From Amorphochlora amoebiformis (lineage: Eukaryota; Cercozoa; Chlorarachniophyceae): DNA of 64,000 bases. Shown here piece by piece: positions 1 to 64,000 of this stretch. The stretch spans positions 372,001 through 436,000 of the forward strand of contig BAAHQB010000078.1 in the NCBI GenBank assembly GCA_054601695.1, given 5' to 3'. Positions within the stretch are counted from its first letter, which is position 1. The number at the start of each line of letters is the position of its first letter. The notes under the pieces were generated by a model. The model was not told the DNA's origin. It did not search any database and saw only the letters and a list, made by a program, of their open reading frames with translations. The position numbers were made by a program, and so were the translations under genes.

Positions 1-71
1 ATATGTATGTATGTATATTTATATATATACAAACATATACATGTATATGTATATGTATAAATATATGTGTG

Positions 72-115
<44 letters not shown>

Positions 116-181
116 GTATATATTCAATATATATGTAATATATAAATGTAATTACATATTTACGGTGTATATAATATAAAT

Positions 182-236
<55 letters not shown>

Positions 237-254
237 TTTATTAATGTATCACCC

Positions 255-11017
<10,763 letters not shown>

Positions 11018-11482
11018 CTGTAGATGCCGCCAGAAAAAGAAAAATTAAAAATCCCCTCTCAGAATGTCTTAGTGGTCACGGCGATTCTTTGAAACTCGTC
11101 GTGAGCACGTGTACGCTTAAAAATCAGTGTGATCTGTCGTAAAACCCCCATTCGAACGTTCGAATGTAATCGTTCGGCGTGCGTGTCCGGCTCGGGCATG
11201 TGCATGTCGAATATTCATGCTCCTTCATGAATTACGAAAGACTGAAATGGTGAAAAATACCTCCCCGAGACGCGGATGTCGCTTTCCAGGCACCCCGAAA
11301 CATAATATCACACCCAAAACCACCACATGTGCCACTCCCCAGCGGCGAAGAAGGCCCCGCCGGTAGGTCAACCCCATCAATGGCCGAAAAATAATACTAG
11401 GGATATCTAATACCAAGATATCTTAACAATCGATATGAAATAAAAAGTCGGGAATTCTCCGAAATAATACAAATTCGCCGAC
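11018..11482. promoter_or_regulatory. Shared upstream region of SSF1 and SNU13
   Basis: Non-repetitive, relatively GC-rich interval between two divergent genes, probably carrying both promoters and untranslated leaders, and possibly a first SSF1 exon. No TATA box or known element was assigned. Confidence 0.5.
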
Positions 11483-12347
11483 ATGGTGTCTAACCCTCTC
11501 CGGGGCGTCTCCTTTGGAGCCCCTGCCGTATTTTCTCTTCGTTTATTCTTATTTTTGTGCCTATGCGCTTCAGTCTAAGGCTAAAGTTGATAAGCGTGCA
11601 TTTCCTCTGGCTGAGGCCAAGCTTACGAACAAAATCCTGGATATCATCAGCCAGGTGCAGCACGAGAACTTTCTCACGCCCTCACGGCGACTTCATAGAT
11701 CTCAACATGTTCTATCCTCCAGGCCAACAATTACAAGCAGTTGAAGAAGGGCGCGAACGAGGTGGAAGATCGAAGTTTTTTACCTGTTGCACGAATTTCA
11801 GGCTGGGAGGGTTTTTGCGTGAGAAAAGTAGTTGGTCTTGCTCACTGAATACCACATATAGGCTACCAAAGCGCTCAACCGTGGATCTGCTGACCTTATC
11901 ATTCTTGCTGGTAATCGGATATCTAAAATTCAGTACCTTGTGGTGCTTGACCCTGTTTTAACCCGTCAACCAGCCGATACAACTCCCCTTGCTATTCTCC
12001 TCCACCTGCCCCTCCTATGCGAGGACAAGGTACCTCCTACGCAAACCCTCCCCTCGATGTCTTTTTTTTTGACTGAAACTGAAGACCTCTCTCAATCGTC
12101 CTAGGTTTGACTGTATGTGTTTCCAGAACGTTCCTTATGTATTCATCCCTTCTAAGGCTGGGCTCGGCCGTGCCTGTGGTATACTTTAACCCTCAATGTT
12201 TCTCCCTCTCGTAGTCCTTGACTCATACTCCCCTTCCTAGGTGTCTCGCGTTCTGTGATTGCTTGTGCGATTTTAGCTAACGAGCAGTCTCAGATCCAGA
12301 GCCAGATAACCGACCTGAAGAACGAGATTGAGAAGCTCCTTGTTTAA
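11483..12347 (+). CDS. SNU13: SNU13/NHP2L1 (15.5K), U4 snRNP and box C/D snoRNP protein
   Basis: RNA-binding protein of the L7Ae family that recognises kink-turns in U4 snRNA and box C/D snoRNAs. Exons: 11483-11485 (ATG only), 11574-11654, 11723-11761, 11862-11910, 11974-12029, 12127-12178, 12241-12347. All six introns are GT-AG and the phases agree. The product is 128 residues, the usual length of the family. Landmarks in order: RAFPLAEAKLTNKILDI, NNYKQLKKGANEATKALNRG (the RNA-contacting helix), LLHLPLLCEDK, VPYVFIPSKAGLGRACG and a C-terminal helix ending LLV. Introns are 69 to 100 bp and free of (TA)n, unlike those of the neighbouring genes. The intron directly after the start codon is inferred from ATG|GTGTCT. 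Divergent from SSF1 and convergent with NUP85. Confidence 0.94.
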
Positions 12348-12871
12348 AGTCGATATCCCTTCCAATCGGTCCACCTCCTCCACTCCCACCCCGCCTCGCC
12401 GCTCTGGTCTCCACATCTGCACCTGAGATTGTTGCGGAACTGCAGATCCAGCCATTTACTAAGACTATAGTTTTGAAGCTTTTACTCTGCCGCTTCTTGC
12501 GATTTCTGCGTGCCTGCAGCTGACAGTCCCCATATAACTTAATCATTCTCTAAAGTTGGTTGTAAAAATAGATTATCCTGATTATGCATCCTAAATTTTT
12601 AATTATGGCTAGTATAAATTAATACATTATCATTATGATGCGACATATATATTATATATGTATGATAATAATAATCCTAAATTGGATTATTTTAGTCGAT
12701 TCTAGTACTGGCTACATATTATTTTAATTTATCACGATGTAGTAACGCGTGAGCTAATTTGATCTTCAAGTTTTGTACACATGTTCATTCTTAGTTTAAA
12801 GATCATCTCGGCACAGGATGAAAACGTACACTATATATTAAACTATCAGTATGAAACTAGTGAAACTTGAA
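12348..12871. other. Convergent intergenic region SNU13/NUP85
   Basis: Holds the 3' flanks of two converging genes. It is AT-rich but not a simple repeat after about 12550. I see no gene in it. Confidence 0.6.
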
Positions 12872-26289
<13,418 letters not shown>

Positions 26290-26651
26290 CGATTTGACCG
26301 GCCGCTAAAATATCCCCGAAAATATCGTATTGTCCCGCCGTTGTCCCATCTCCACACAAGAACGTCGATGGTCTCCAAGTCGTATTTCCTCCTAGCAGGG
26401 TGGCTCCCCCCAAACCCCTCCCCGCGAGAGTCCGGAAATGACGTATTTTATGCATAGGTATGTGCTCATGTGCGCTTTTGGCGCGGGTTTCATTATCTGT
26501 TGCTGGCTGTCGACCACCGCTACCTCCAGCGTGCGCGATGGGTTCATGTGAGTTAAATTTACGCCCGATTTTTCCCTTTCGAAAGCCTTCCCGCATTCCA
26601 ACCTCCTCAGGTACCTCTTTTTTCGATTTCTAACAGTTCTGTGTTTGTAGG
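26290..26651. promoter_or_regulatory. Shared upstream region of NUP85 and the membrane-protein gene
   Basis: A 360-bp non-repetitive, GC-richer interval between divergent start codons. No specific element was recognised. Confidence 0.45.
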
Positions 26652-29299
<2,648 letters not shown>

Positions 29300-29447
29300 T
29301 CGAAAATAAAGGTTAAGTAAAAAGCTCGCACTAATTAGGTAGTACCTGCAGTACTGCTTGATCGCGGCCGAAAAATTATATTAGAATTACACCATCGATA
29401 ATCTCTAATCTGCTCATGATCATCTCCTACGTAATTATGCATGTATG

Positions 29448-29499
<52 letters not shown>

Positions 29500-29505
29500 T
29501 ATATA

Positions 29506-29597
<92 letters not shown>

Positions 29598-30356
29598 CGT
29601 GTGTGTGTGTTACAGACTTACAGTGTGTGTTATACATAACTAGATACACATATATCTAGATATACTGATGATATTATACTAGTACAATATATACATGTAA
29701 TCTTACTCAGGTGCATGTGTAATACGGGTACTTGTACTAGTGATAAAAAACTAGTACGACTCAGTACAGCATGGTCTGAGTCAAATCATATCAGCAAGAT
29801 GGAACAATGGAAGTCTGTTTACTAGATATAAAAAAGGATATAATTATTATAATAATTTATATACAATTAATGTTGATTTACTACACTCACTGCCAGAATC
29901 ACTGATAGTACACCGTATGTTTGTACATCACACAACAGTAAATTAGGTGAATTATGCACTAGCTGTGGGTTCGATCTCCATGAAGGTGGCGGAGAAGCTC
30001 TAGAAGCTTAAGAGTATGGAGTGTGGAGGCGACAGGATTAATAGCCCTGGAGGTGTTAAAGGGGTAGCCCGACGGTCCTGTTGGTATCTGGTAAAGACAT
30101 GTCTGCATCTGTGAACAGATTGTTAATCATTGTGATTTCTCTGGCATATCCGACTCTCAAATTCATATTCCCATGCCGTCATGTGCCACTTCCAATGAAT
30201 TTCAACGTTCTAATAGGGTCTACATCCATGCCAAAGTCCACCTAGCTTTGTCCCCCCCACCCTTCCCATCCCCATCCTCAGAAATGGTCAATCGGAGAGA
30301 AAGCTTTATTAGGTCCTGGTATACATTATTCTCCTAAGTCTGTAACAACACGACCG
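29300..30356. other. Intergenic region with no recognised gene
   Basis: Mixed unique sequence and a (TA)n array at about 29450-29590. I found no convincing exon chain on either strand. Confidence 0.5.
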
Positions 30357-30428
30357 GCGTCAATGGTCTAGGGGTTAGGATCTTTGCCTTCCAAGCAAAG
30401 GGCCGGGGTTCGAGTCCCCGTTGACGCA
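30357..30428 (+). tRNA. tRNA-Gly (anticodon TCC)
   Basis: Complete intronless cloverleaf reading GGA codons. The acceptor stem GCGTCAA/TTGACGC is perfect, with discriminator A at 30428. The anticodon stem TTTGC/GCAAA encloses the loop CTTCCAA. The T-arm is CGGGG-TTCGAGT-CCCCG and the A-box-like D-arm contains GGTCTAGGGGTTAGGA. The anticodon is read at loop positions 3 to 5. CCA is not encoded, as expected for a eukaryotic nuclear tRNA. Confidence 0.96.
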
Positions 30429-30432
30429 ATCC

Positions 30433-30438
30433 TTTTTT
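30433..30438 (+). terminator. RNA polymerase III terminator
   Basis: A run of six T a few bases after the tRNA. Confidence 0.8.
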
Positions 30439-30448
30439 AATTTCCCAA

Positions 30449-30697
30449 TTATGTAATTTTACCTAAACCACGAACAAAATGACACGTGTCTCCATATTGG
30501 ACACGTGTCATTTTCAAAGTCGGACCCTTCGGCAAGCCTTTGGCAACCATTTTTTTGACCTCATCCTCAAGATCTTTCCCCTCTTCCCCGTGCACCAGTA
30601 AAGAGTCAGCGAAATCTATCATCTCGCATCGATTAAGAGCTCTTTACCTGTAGCGAGTAAGTTTTATATACAAATCTCGCCCTCTAATATTGTGTGC

Positions 30698-30735
<38 letters not shown>

Positions 30736-30743
30736 TATATATG

Positions 30744-30831
<88 letters not shown>

Positions 30832-31278
30832 CTATATATATTGGTTGTACATGACACGTTCCACAGTCTTGTTAGAAGCTTCAAGGGCTTAAATATTCCA
30901 TTTGTCGTTCAATATACTAAGTAAATATACACGTATTATTCAATACTAGTATGATAATCTAAATAATATACTCACACCATGATAACGAATCAGTATCTTA
31001 ATGATTTGTATTGTTTATCATAACTAGCATAAGTTAATTATTTTACATGGGGTATACTCAATCTTTATTTTCCGTACTAACTTGGCTGGAAAATAGGTTT
31101 ATATTCAAGTTCACGCTGTACACTAATGATGATAGAAACTTAGCCTGCGTACGTGCACTACGCAACGACTTCAAGCTTGAAGCAACAACAGTTGACTATA
31201 CTATTAACTTAAATCTGCAGCTGAAGACTTTACCTGCGTCCGCAATGATTGTTAAGATAGTGTATATTTCCAAGTTTT

Positions 31279-31329
<51 letters not shown>

Positions 31330-31368
31330 CACATATATACTAATACAGTGGTGTATACACAAACACAT

Positions 31369-31413
<45 letters not shown>

Positions 31414-31733
31414 TTTATATATATATATATATATATCCATTAGTGAATACATAGATTCTAGAGTCTTCACATACATATCGTATAATATGTTTTTAACTAC
31501 ATTGTATTATGTCATATTATTAGACATTCTGTTATGTTCTATTTTGTTATACCACATATGATATTATTATATTAATTCATCGTATGTATTATATTATACA
31601 TTATGTTACATTAGGTTGTATTACACTACAAAAAATCATAAAATTGTAAAACAGATATGCATTATATTACACACACATAAATATACTATATATGTATATA
31701 TACATATATATAAATATACATATATATATTTCC

Positions 31734-31792
<59 letters not shown>

Positions 31793-31803
31793 TAATATTT
31801 TCC

Positions 31804-31847
<44 letters not shown>

Positions 31848-31848
31848 C

Positions 31849-31944
<96 letters not shown>

Positions 31945-31975
31945 ATATTATACATATATACATGTGTATATATAT

Positions 31976-32015
<40 letters not shown>

Positions 32016-32111
32016 CATATATATACATATGTAGTATACATAGATATGCATATATACATATATATATATATATATATACATATGTAGTATACATAGATAT
32101 GCATATATACA

Positions 32112-32153
<42 letters not shown>

Positions 32154-32268
32154 CATATATATATATATAATATGATAGATGCATACCTCGACTTTGTCTC
32201 TTCCTTCTCATCCTCGTAGATTCTCTCCAAAGCCCTAAATTAAAAACAAATATACATTCATTAATTGC

Positions 32269-32312
<44 letters not shown>

Positions 32313-32410
32313 CATATTTACATGCATATATACACATGTGTATATATATACACACACATATATATATATATATATATATTACATATTTACATGCATATAT
32401 ACACACGTGT

Positions 32411-32472
<62 letters not shown>

Positions 32473-32573
32473 CACAATATATATATTCCGCAATATATAT
32501 ATATATATATATATATATTTCACAGTATATACAACCCACACACACACGCACACACAAGTATATATACATGTAC

Positions 32574-32607
<34 letters not shown>

Positions 32608-32623
32608 GCATATGTGTATATGT

Positions 32624-32654
<31 letters not shown>

Positions 32655-32711
32655 TATATATATATATATATAATATACATATATATATATATATGTTTGT
32701 GTGTATGTGTT

Positions 32712-32804
<93 letters not shown>

Positions 32805-32808
32805 TATG

Positions 32809-32865
<57 letters not shown>

Positions 32866-33012
32866 GTATTTATGTATGTGTGTGGATGTGTATGTGTGTA
32901 ATATTCACCTAAATAGCTTCTCCCTGCCTTCGTCATCGGCCGCCAAATTGACATCATGTTTAAAATTCCTTTACATTGTAAATACACATAATATATATAG
33001 ATATAACTATAT

Positions 33013-33079
<67 letters not shown>

Positions 33080-33244
33080 GATATACATGTATATATAACG
33101 TATACACTCGTTCATACCAATGTACACAGATTAACACTTATAAAATATTTATGTAAGTATCTAATTTAGGTATATATACATAAATATATAGATACATATA
33201 TATATATATATATATAAAAGTATATGTCCATATCTATTTTCTTA

Positions 33245-33288
<44 letters not shown>

Positions 33289-33527
33289 ATACACAGTTAT
33301 ACATCCATTGATATATCACCTACAAGCACGTACCTACTACTAGCCATCTGACCCTGACCCGAAGAATATTTTTGATTTTTTCGCCGGGACCTGCCCACCC
33401 CCGGGCTTGTGACCGAATCCCCGGAAATTCCGGGATTCTCGCCCAGCAAGACAGCGCCTTCTGTCACACCTGCGTCTCCAACCCCTCCAAGGATTTGTGA
33501 GAAACTAGAGAAACTGAAGTTGAGCAT
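30449..33527 (-). CDS. Unidentified intron-containing protein
   Basis: I do not recognise the family. Proposed exons: 33334-33527, 32909-32968, 32187-32234, 30851-30867 (weak), 30449-30639. Phases agree throughout, giving about 169 residues. If translation starts at the internal ATG of exon 1 (MASS), the product is about 109 residues. The first exon ends in a good AG|GTACGT donor. Exons 2 and 3 encode an acidic, probably helical stretch ([21 protein letters not shown]). The last exon encodes [19 protein letters not shown], then [14 protein letters not shown], and stops at 30449-30451. The last exon overlaps a perfect inverted repeat. The short fourth exon is the weakest link, so the final exon could belong to a separate gene. 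Confidence 0.42.
30476..30514. repeat. Perfect 15-bp inverted repeat (hairpin)
   Basis: Arms 30476-30490 and 30500-30514 (AAAATGACACGTGTC and its exact complement) with a 9-nt spacer. Each arm contains the palindrome GACACGTGTC with a CACGTG E/G-box core. It is only 48 bp past the tRNA. Confidence 0.97.
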
Positions 33528-33603
33528 CCTTTCGCTGTCCTACGGGGTTTTATTGTATCTATGTGGATAAGTATATTGTATATGTTAAAGTGAATATGTG
33601 TTG

Positions 33604-33652
<49 letters not shown>

Positions 33653-33752
33653 ATTACATACTATAGATTTTAACACAAAAACACACATATGTATATATAT
33701 ATATATATCTACATGTATATATATATATATATATATATGCATTATATACATA

Positions 33753-33785
<33 letters not shown>

Positions 33786-34155
33786 GTAATGGTTGTAAAA
33801 TATGCATATATGTTGACATTACCGTCAAGGTATTGGACACAGCCTTCCCGTCCGGTCTGGGTTAGGGTTAGGGTTAGGGTTAGGGTTAGGGTTAGGTTAG
33901 GTTTAGGGATAGGAGTCAGGGTTAGGATTAGGGTTAGGGTTAAAGTTTAGGATTACGGTTATGCTCACAGTTAGAATTTAGATTAGGGTTAAGCTTGGGG
34001 TTGTAAAATACCTTCCAACGTCTAGTCTATAGTCAGGTTTAGGGTTAGGGTTAGAGTTAGTTAGAACTCAGTTTAGGGTTTTGGTTTCAGTTGTATATAC
34101 CCTTCAATCGTGATTACGGGACCTGGTTAGGGTTAGGGTTAGGGTAGCTGAAATC
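33528..34155. other. Intergenic region with telomere-like block
   Basis: Lies between the 5' end of the unidentified minus-strand gene and the 3' end of ATG9. It holds (TA)n to about 33786 and a TTAGGG block at 33858-34147. No gene was seen. Confidence 0.6.
33858..34147 (+). repeat. Interstitial telomere-like TTAGGG block
   Basis: TTAGGG runs with spacers such as GTTGTAAAATACC. It ends 9 bp from the proposed ATG9 stop codon. Confidence 0.93.
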
Positions 34156-51857
<17,702 letters not shown>

Positions 51858-52020
51858 CACAAGACCCGGCTTCGAACTGTCCCAGCTGCTTTCCCAACAA
51901 GACACGTGCTGATACCGGGATTCCCCGGGAATGCATGTAGAATCCCGGGATTTTGCTATCCCTCTTTCTGACACTTTGGTACTCGCAGTACTGAGCACAG
52001 CATCGCAACGCAACTTGAGA
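51858..52020. promoter_or_regulatory. Divergent promoter region ATG9/ZIP
   Basis: Only 163 bp separate the two start codons. The interval contains a TCCCCGGGA palindrome-like motif and TCCCGGGA nearby. No characterised element was recognised. Confidence 0.5.
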
Positions 52021-55409
<3,389 letters not shown>

Positions 55410-55960
55410 CTGATGGTTACAGCCTATTCGAGTCACGTGACCTGCTCTATCGGCAATCTATCCTCAACAAACGAGTCTGGAGCTTGTCCTTACATGCACT
55501 GAAAGTGACGCAATCCCGCGATCATGACTAAGTGGACATAGTTTGGGCTGCACATCACACCGTGTATATATCTGCTTGCATAGCGAGCGGCTCATCGGAT
55601 GCGCATGACAGATATCGTTACGAAAACAACAATGGAATGAAGATCGTTAAACCCGACTAGAAAAAAAAGTGGCCAAATTCTAGAAATTTCCCCGGCCGCA
55701 TACGTACTAGATACTAACACAAACCTAGCTAATAACAACTAGAATAATCTCTAGAGTTAATTTACACCAACATCATGACTATCTAGCTACTACTAGTACT
55801 AGTAATAAGATCTAGAAGATAGCTGTAAATGTAGCACTTTTCAGAAATACGATATCTAGGATATCAATGTATCATATCACTGGCTTAAACTTCCACATAT
55901 ATATGAATCAGGCCGTAGACTAGTCGGTAGCTGTAGCTTGATTACGGACTAATGCATGAC
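55410..55960. other. Convergent intergenic region ZIP/NSA2
   Basis: About 550 bp of unique sequence holding both 3' flanks. It is rich in CTAG and ACTAGT motifs at 55650-55860. No gene was seen. Confidence 0.6.
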
Positions 55961-56589
55961 TTAGACGAGGAGAACGGCGTTTATACAACCGTCATTCTCT
56001 GGATTGTTGGTAACTTGGGCATACTTTCCCCACACTACCTTTCCTGACGGGGTGACTAAACCGAGGTCGCTGACGTTCACCTCAAGTACTGCTCCTTTAG
56101 TAATAACGCCAAGGTTCGTGTACCTATGAAGACGCAGTGGGTTAATTAATAATTTACGCCCCGATATTAAAATAGTGCTTACAGGGGAGATTGAGGGTTC
56201 TTTTTAACTCCGATAATATCCAGATGAAAAGTCGTTTTAAGTTCGGGATGTGTAACGTGAGCCTGTGGGGTTTAGAAATTATGGATAGGATTATTTCAGA
56301 ATGTGTATAGTATACATATGTTCATGTAGAATAAATATCGATGTATAATATCAACACTTATTCAAGAAGATTGCATCAAAATGTGTTACGAATATAACAC
56401 AATATACATATATACATATAGTCATTATATGCTAAATTCGTATATGTAACAATATATATATATATATATATATATTAATACATATTATATATAATATCTA
56501 TATATCTATATATATATATATAATATTATTCATAAATATATATTTATATATATATATATATATATATACATATTTATATATATAATATG

Positions 56590-56644
<55 letters not shown>

Positions 56645-56812
56645 AATATACATACATACATACATATATATATATACATATATAATATATATATATATGT
56701 ATATATATATATGTATATTTATACATATATATATACATATATACACACATACATATATATATATATTTATATATATATATATATATACATACATACGTAT
56801 ACATATATACAT

Positions 56813-56843
<31 letters not shown>

Positions 56844-56881
56844 ATATATATATATATATATAATATACATATATAAATATG

Positions 56882-56929
<48 letters not shown>

Positions 56930-56938
56930 ACATACATG

Positions 56939-57000
<62 letters not shown>

Positions 57001-57112
57001 AATGATAATATACTTCTTTAGTAGATATGAGATTCATGTTTGTAGCATGTAGGCTATCTATATGTGTGTGCATATACGTATATATTAATATATATATATT
57101 ATATATATATAT

Positions 57113-57147
<35 letters not shown>

Positions 57148-57221
57148 ATATATATATATTTATATATGTATATATAATACATATATATGTATACATATAT
57201 ATACATGTATACACATATTAA

Positions 57222-57263
<42 letters not shown>

Positions 57264-57316
57264 GTACATTCGTTTGAATATAACATATTTATATATTCAT
57301 TTAAATATAAATACTA

Positions 57317-57372
<56 letters not shown>

Positions 57373-57399
57373 AGTATGGTATAAATATGTTTTTATTTT

Positions 57400-57451
<52 letters not shown>

Positions 57452-58904
57452 TTTCAATACATGTATAGTATACAACCTTCTTAAATCGAAGACCACTCGG
57501 CCTAATAAAGCGCTCGTATTTCGGTGGCTTTCTTGTGAAGCCCTCCCCAACAAAGGTCACCTTCGTGATCATACGCTTCCAGGATTTCTCTAAGTGATTG
57601 GAAAGGGGTTGTTTAATTAAGATTTGAATCGGTAAGGTATTGAGTGTTACTTTTCCGCTTTCCGGTACGCATGACCCTGAACATCTCCGCTTCGGCCATA
57701 GGGCGAACCTGCGAGAAGCGGAATATTATTACTCAGATGGAGATCCCTTCCTAATTCCTGCAAGTACCAAAAACCTAGACCCAACTTAATCCCAACCTAG
57801 ACCCAACTTAATCCCAACCCTAGATCCTTTGCCCTCGACAGACGGTCACTCAATGCTACGAAATATCAGGGATGATGATTCTGCGTATGGATTCGATACC
57901 ACCAAATGTGAATCGAAAAACCTTGTAACAAATATCGGCCTCAAATCCGAAACTAACTTTCGGCCCATATATATAACTGAACCCGTACACTCGGAATCCA
58001 GATTGTTTGACCTTGGGAATAGGAACAGACCACTTGCCAGCCTTCTCCTTACGCTTTTGCTTAACGGTATTACTCAACACCTAGCATCGAACCATGATTA
58101 ATTCAGAACAAATTTTCGTTTGTTCTCTCCCCACTCACATGTGCTTGGAAAACGTTGAAATTAGGCCTAAATTTACACCTTAGCTCGGGAAACCCCTTCA
58201 CGGTCCATTAAGAACGCGGGAACCGCTCCCTTTTCGTCTGCGTCCAGGTTCTTGTGTTTGTTGGTCGATTGCTCGTGCATTGCGATCCTACACGTGGTCG
58301 AATTTATGTATATGTACTAGAACATGCATACTTATTGTACATACATAAACTAAATGATAACGGGTGGGGTGGCAGGGGTTGGGGGGAGTGGTTGGAGATG
58401 GAGAGAAGAAGAGACTGGAATCAGGTCGGGGAGAGAGAGAGAGAGAGAAGAGAGACATAACAAAATATATGTACATGTGCTTTCATTTTTTTTTGGTGTT
58501 ACGTCTTTTTCATGGTAGCTTTCTCCTTGTAGCGCTGCTTGTTGAGCATCTTGGCCTTCAGCCCGTGGGCTTTCTTGGCGATTTTTGACCGCTCGTGGAC
58601 CTCACGAGCCTCTCTTTTGCGCCTGAATCAAGCCATGAGTCTCAGCAATTGGTAAATTCGATGAAATTTTCCGCAAAATCCCTCCCAGTCCATACTTTCG
58701 CTCATCGTGGTCGAGCCGGCGTCCGTACCGCTTCCTATGCCTTTCGATGTGCTCGTTCTGCGGCTGGAATATATATTTTTGCAAAGAAAATCGGATTTAT
58801 ACTCAAGTGGAGCCAATTAATACCCAATAAATCTATTTCAATTGATCTATCATGGCAAAGTCCTATGGATTTCGCCCCCGGGTGTGGTGCGGCTGCTTCA
58901 CCAT
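55961..58904 (-). CDS. NSA2: NSA2 (TINP1), pre-60S ribosome biogenesis factor
   Basis: Nucleolar factor for 27S pre-rRNA processing, with a C-terminal fold like ribosomal protein eS8. Exons in order: 58902-58904 (ATG only), 58696-58763, 58503-58622, 58179-58287, 58012-58080, 57651-57708, 57477-57589, 56183-56262, 55961-56123. Phases agree and the product is 260 residues, matching the family. Landmarks: [56 protein letters not shown], the [14 protein letters not shown] segment, [24 protein letters not shown] and the closing [21 protein letters not shown]. The intron after the start codon is inferred from ATG|GTGAAG. Only one intron (56263-57476) is (TA)n-filled. Divergent from the condensin gene. 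Confidence 0.97.
56942..56997. repeat. (TAA)n trinucleotide repeat
   Basis: About 18 units of ATA in the NSA2 intron. Confidence 0.93.
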
Positions 58905-59117
58905 GGCGACGACAGCCTTCGCTTAATAACGCCGGTTGTAGATATCAAGATAACCAGATTCGGATATTTATAATATCTCGGTGGATAAGCTTCGATATTA
59001 CTGTTTGATATAAAAAATATAAGATTTAATATATATGAATATTGTAAATGTAGATATCCATATATCTGCGAATTTAGATATAAAGTTGAGTCTCCGTGTC
59101 CCAACGGCTGCCTCGAC
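58905..59117. promoter_or_regulatory. Divergent promoter region NSA2/condensin
   Basis: 213 bp of unique AT-rich sequence between the two start codons. No specific element was assigned. Confidence 0.5.

Positions 59118-64000
<4,883 letters not shown>

Noticed and set aside
11225-11416. 63-codon minus-strand frame upstream of SNU13
   Set aside because: Lies in the shared promoter region with no similarity or splice context; more likely leader or spacer DNA.
31047-31343. 98-codon plus-strand open frame
   Set aside because: No recognisable family and it runs into (TA)n; it lies within an intron of the proposed minus-strand gene. It could still be real.

Overview
The window comes from the nuclear genome of a eukaryote, most likely a unicellular alga or other protist; I cannot name the species. 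It has TTAGGG-type telomeric repeats, spliceosomal GT-AG introns, a Ty1/copia retrotransposon and a eukaryotic set of housekeeping genes. At first sight it looks like a (TA)n and TTAGGG wasteland. Reading the short non-repetitive islands by splice phase shows otherwise. Most islands are exons of about 10 to 190 bp. They join in frame into conserved proteins, and the AT microsatellites and telomere-like blocks are mainly intron filling.

Layout: a minus-strand Brix-domain SSF1/PPAN gene (255 to about 11017); SNU13 (+, 11483-12347); nucleoporin NUP85 (-, 12872-26289); a small unidentified three-helix membrane protein (+, 26652-29299); tRNA-Gly(TCC) (+, 30357-30428); an unidentified minus-strand gene (about 30449-33527); ATG9 (-, 34156-51857, about 25 exons); a ZIP/ZupT metal transporter (+, 52021-55409); NSA2 (-, 55961-58904); and the 5' part of a condensin subunit 1 (NCAPD2-like) gene (+, 59118 to beyond the right edge). 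One 7.2-kb interval inside ATG9 (43378-50560) holds a young copia element (46313-50226) and a candidate small plus-strand gene (45120-45748).

Many neighbours are head to head with short shared upstream regions: SSF1/SNU13, NUP85/membrane protein, ATG9/ZIP and NSA2/condensin. SSF1 and NSA2 (60S assembly) and SNU13 (snoRNP and spliceosome) form a ribosome-biogenesis theme; the other genes serve the nuclear pore, autophagy, chromosome condensation and metal transport.

The most unusual feature is how the introns have grown. Many exons have degenerate extra copies of their own splice junction lying beside them in the flanking intron. Copies of an exon's 3' end plus donor lie downstream of it, and copies of acceptor plus exon start lie upstream, all separated by (TA)n. 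Telomere-like blocks sit inside introns of minus-strand genes, always with TTAGGG on the plus strand, and several abut a splice site. Exon boundaries below were assigned by eye from GT/AG sites, phase agreement and remembered family motifs; no alignment or transcript data were available.
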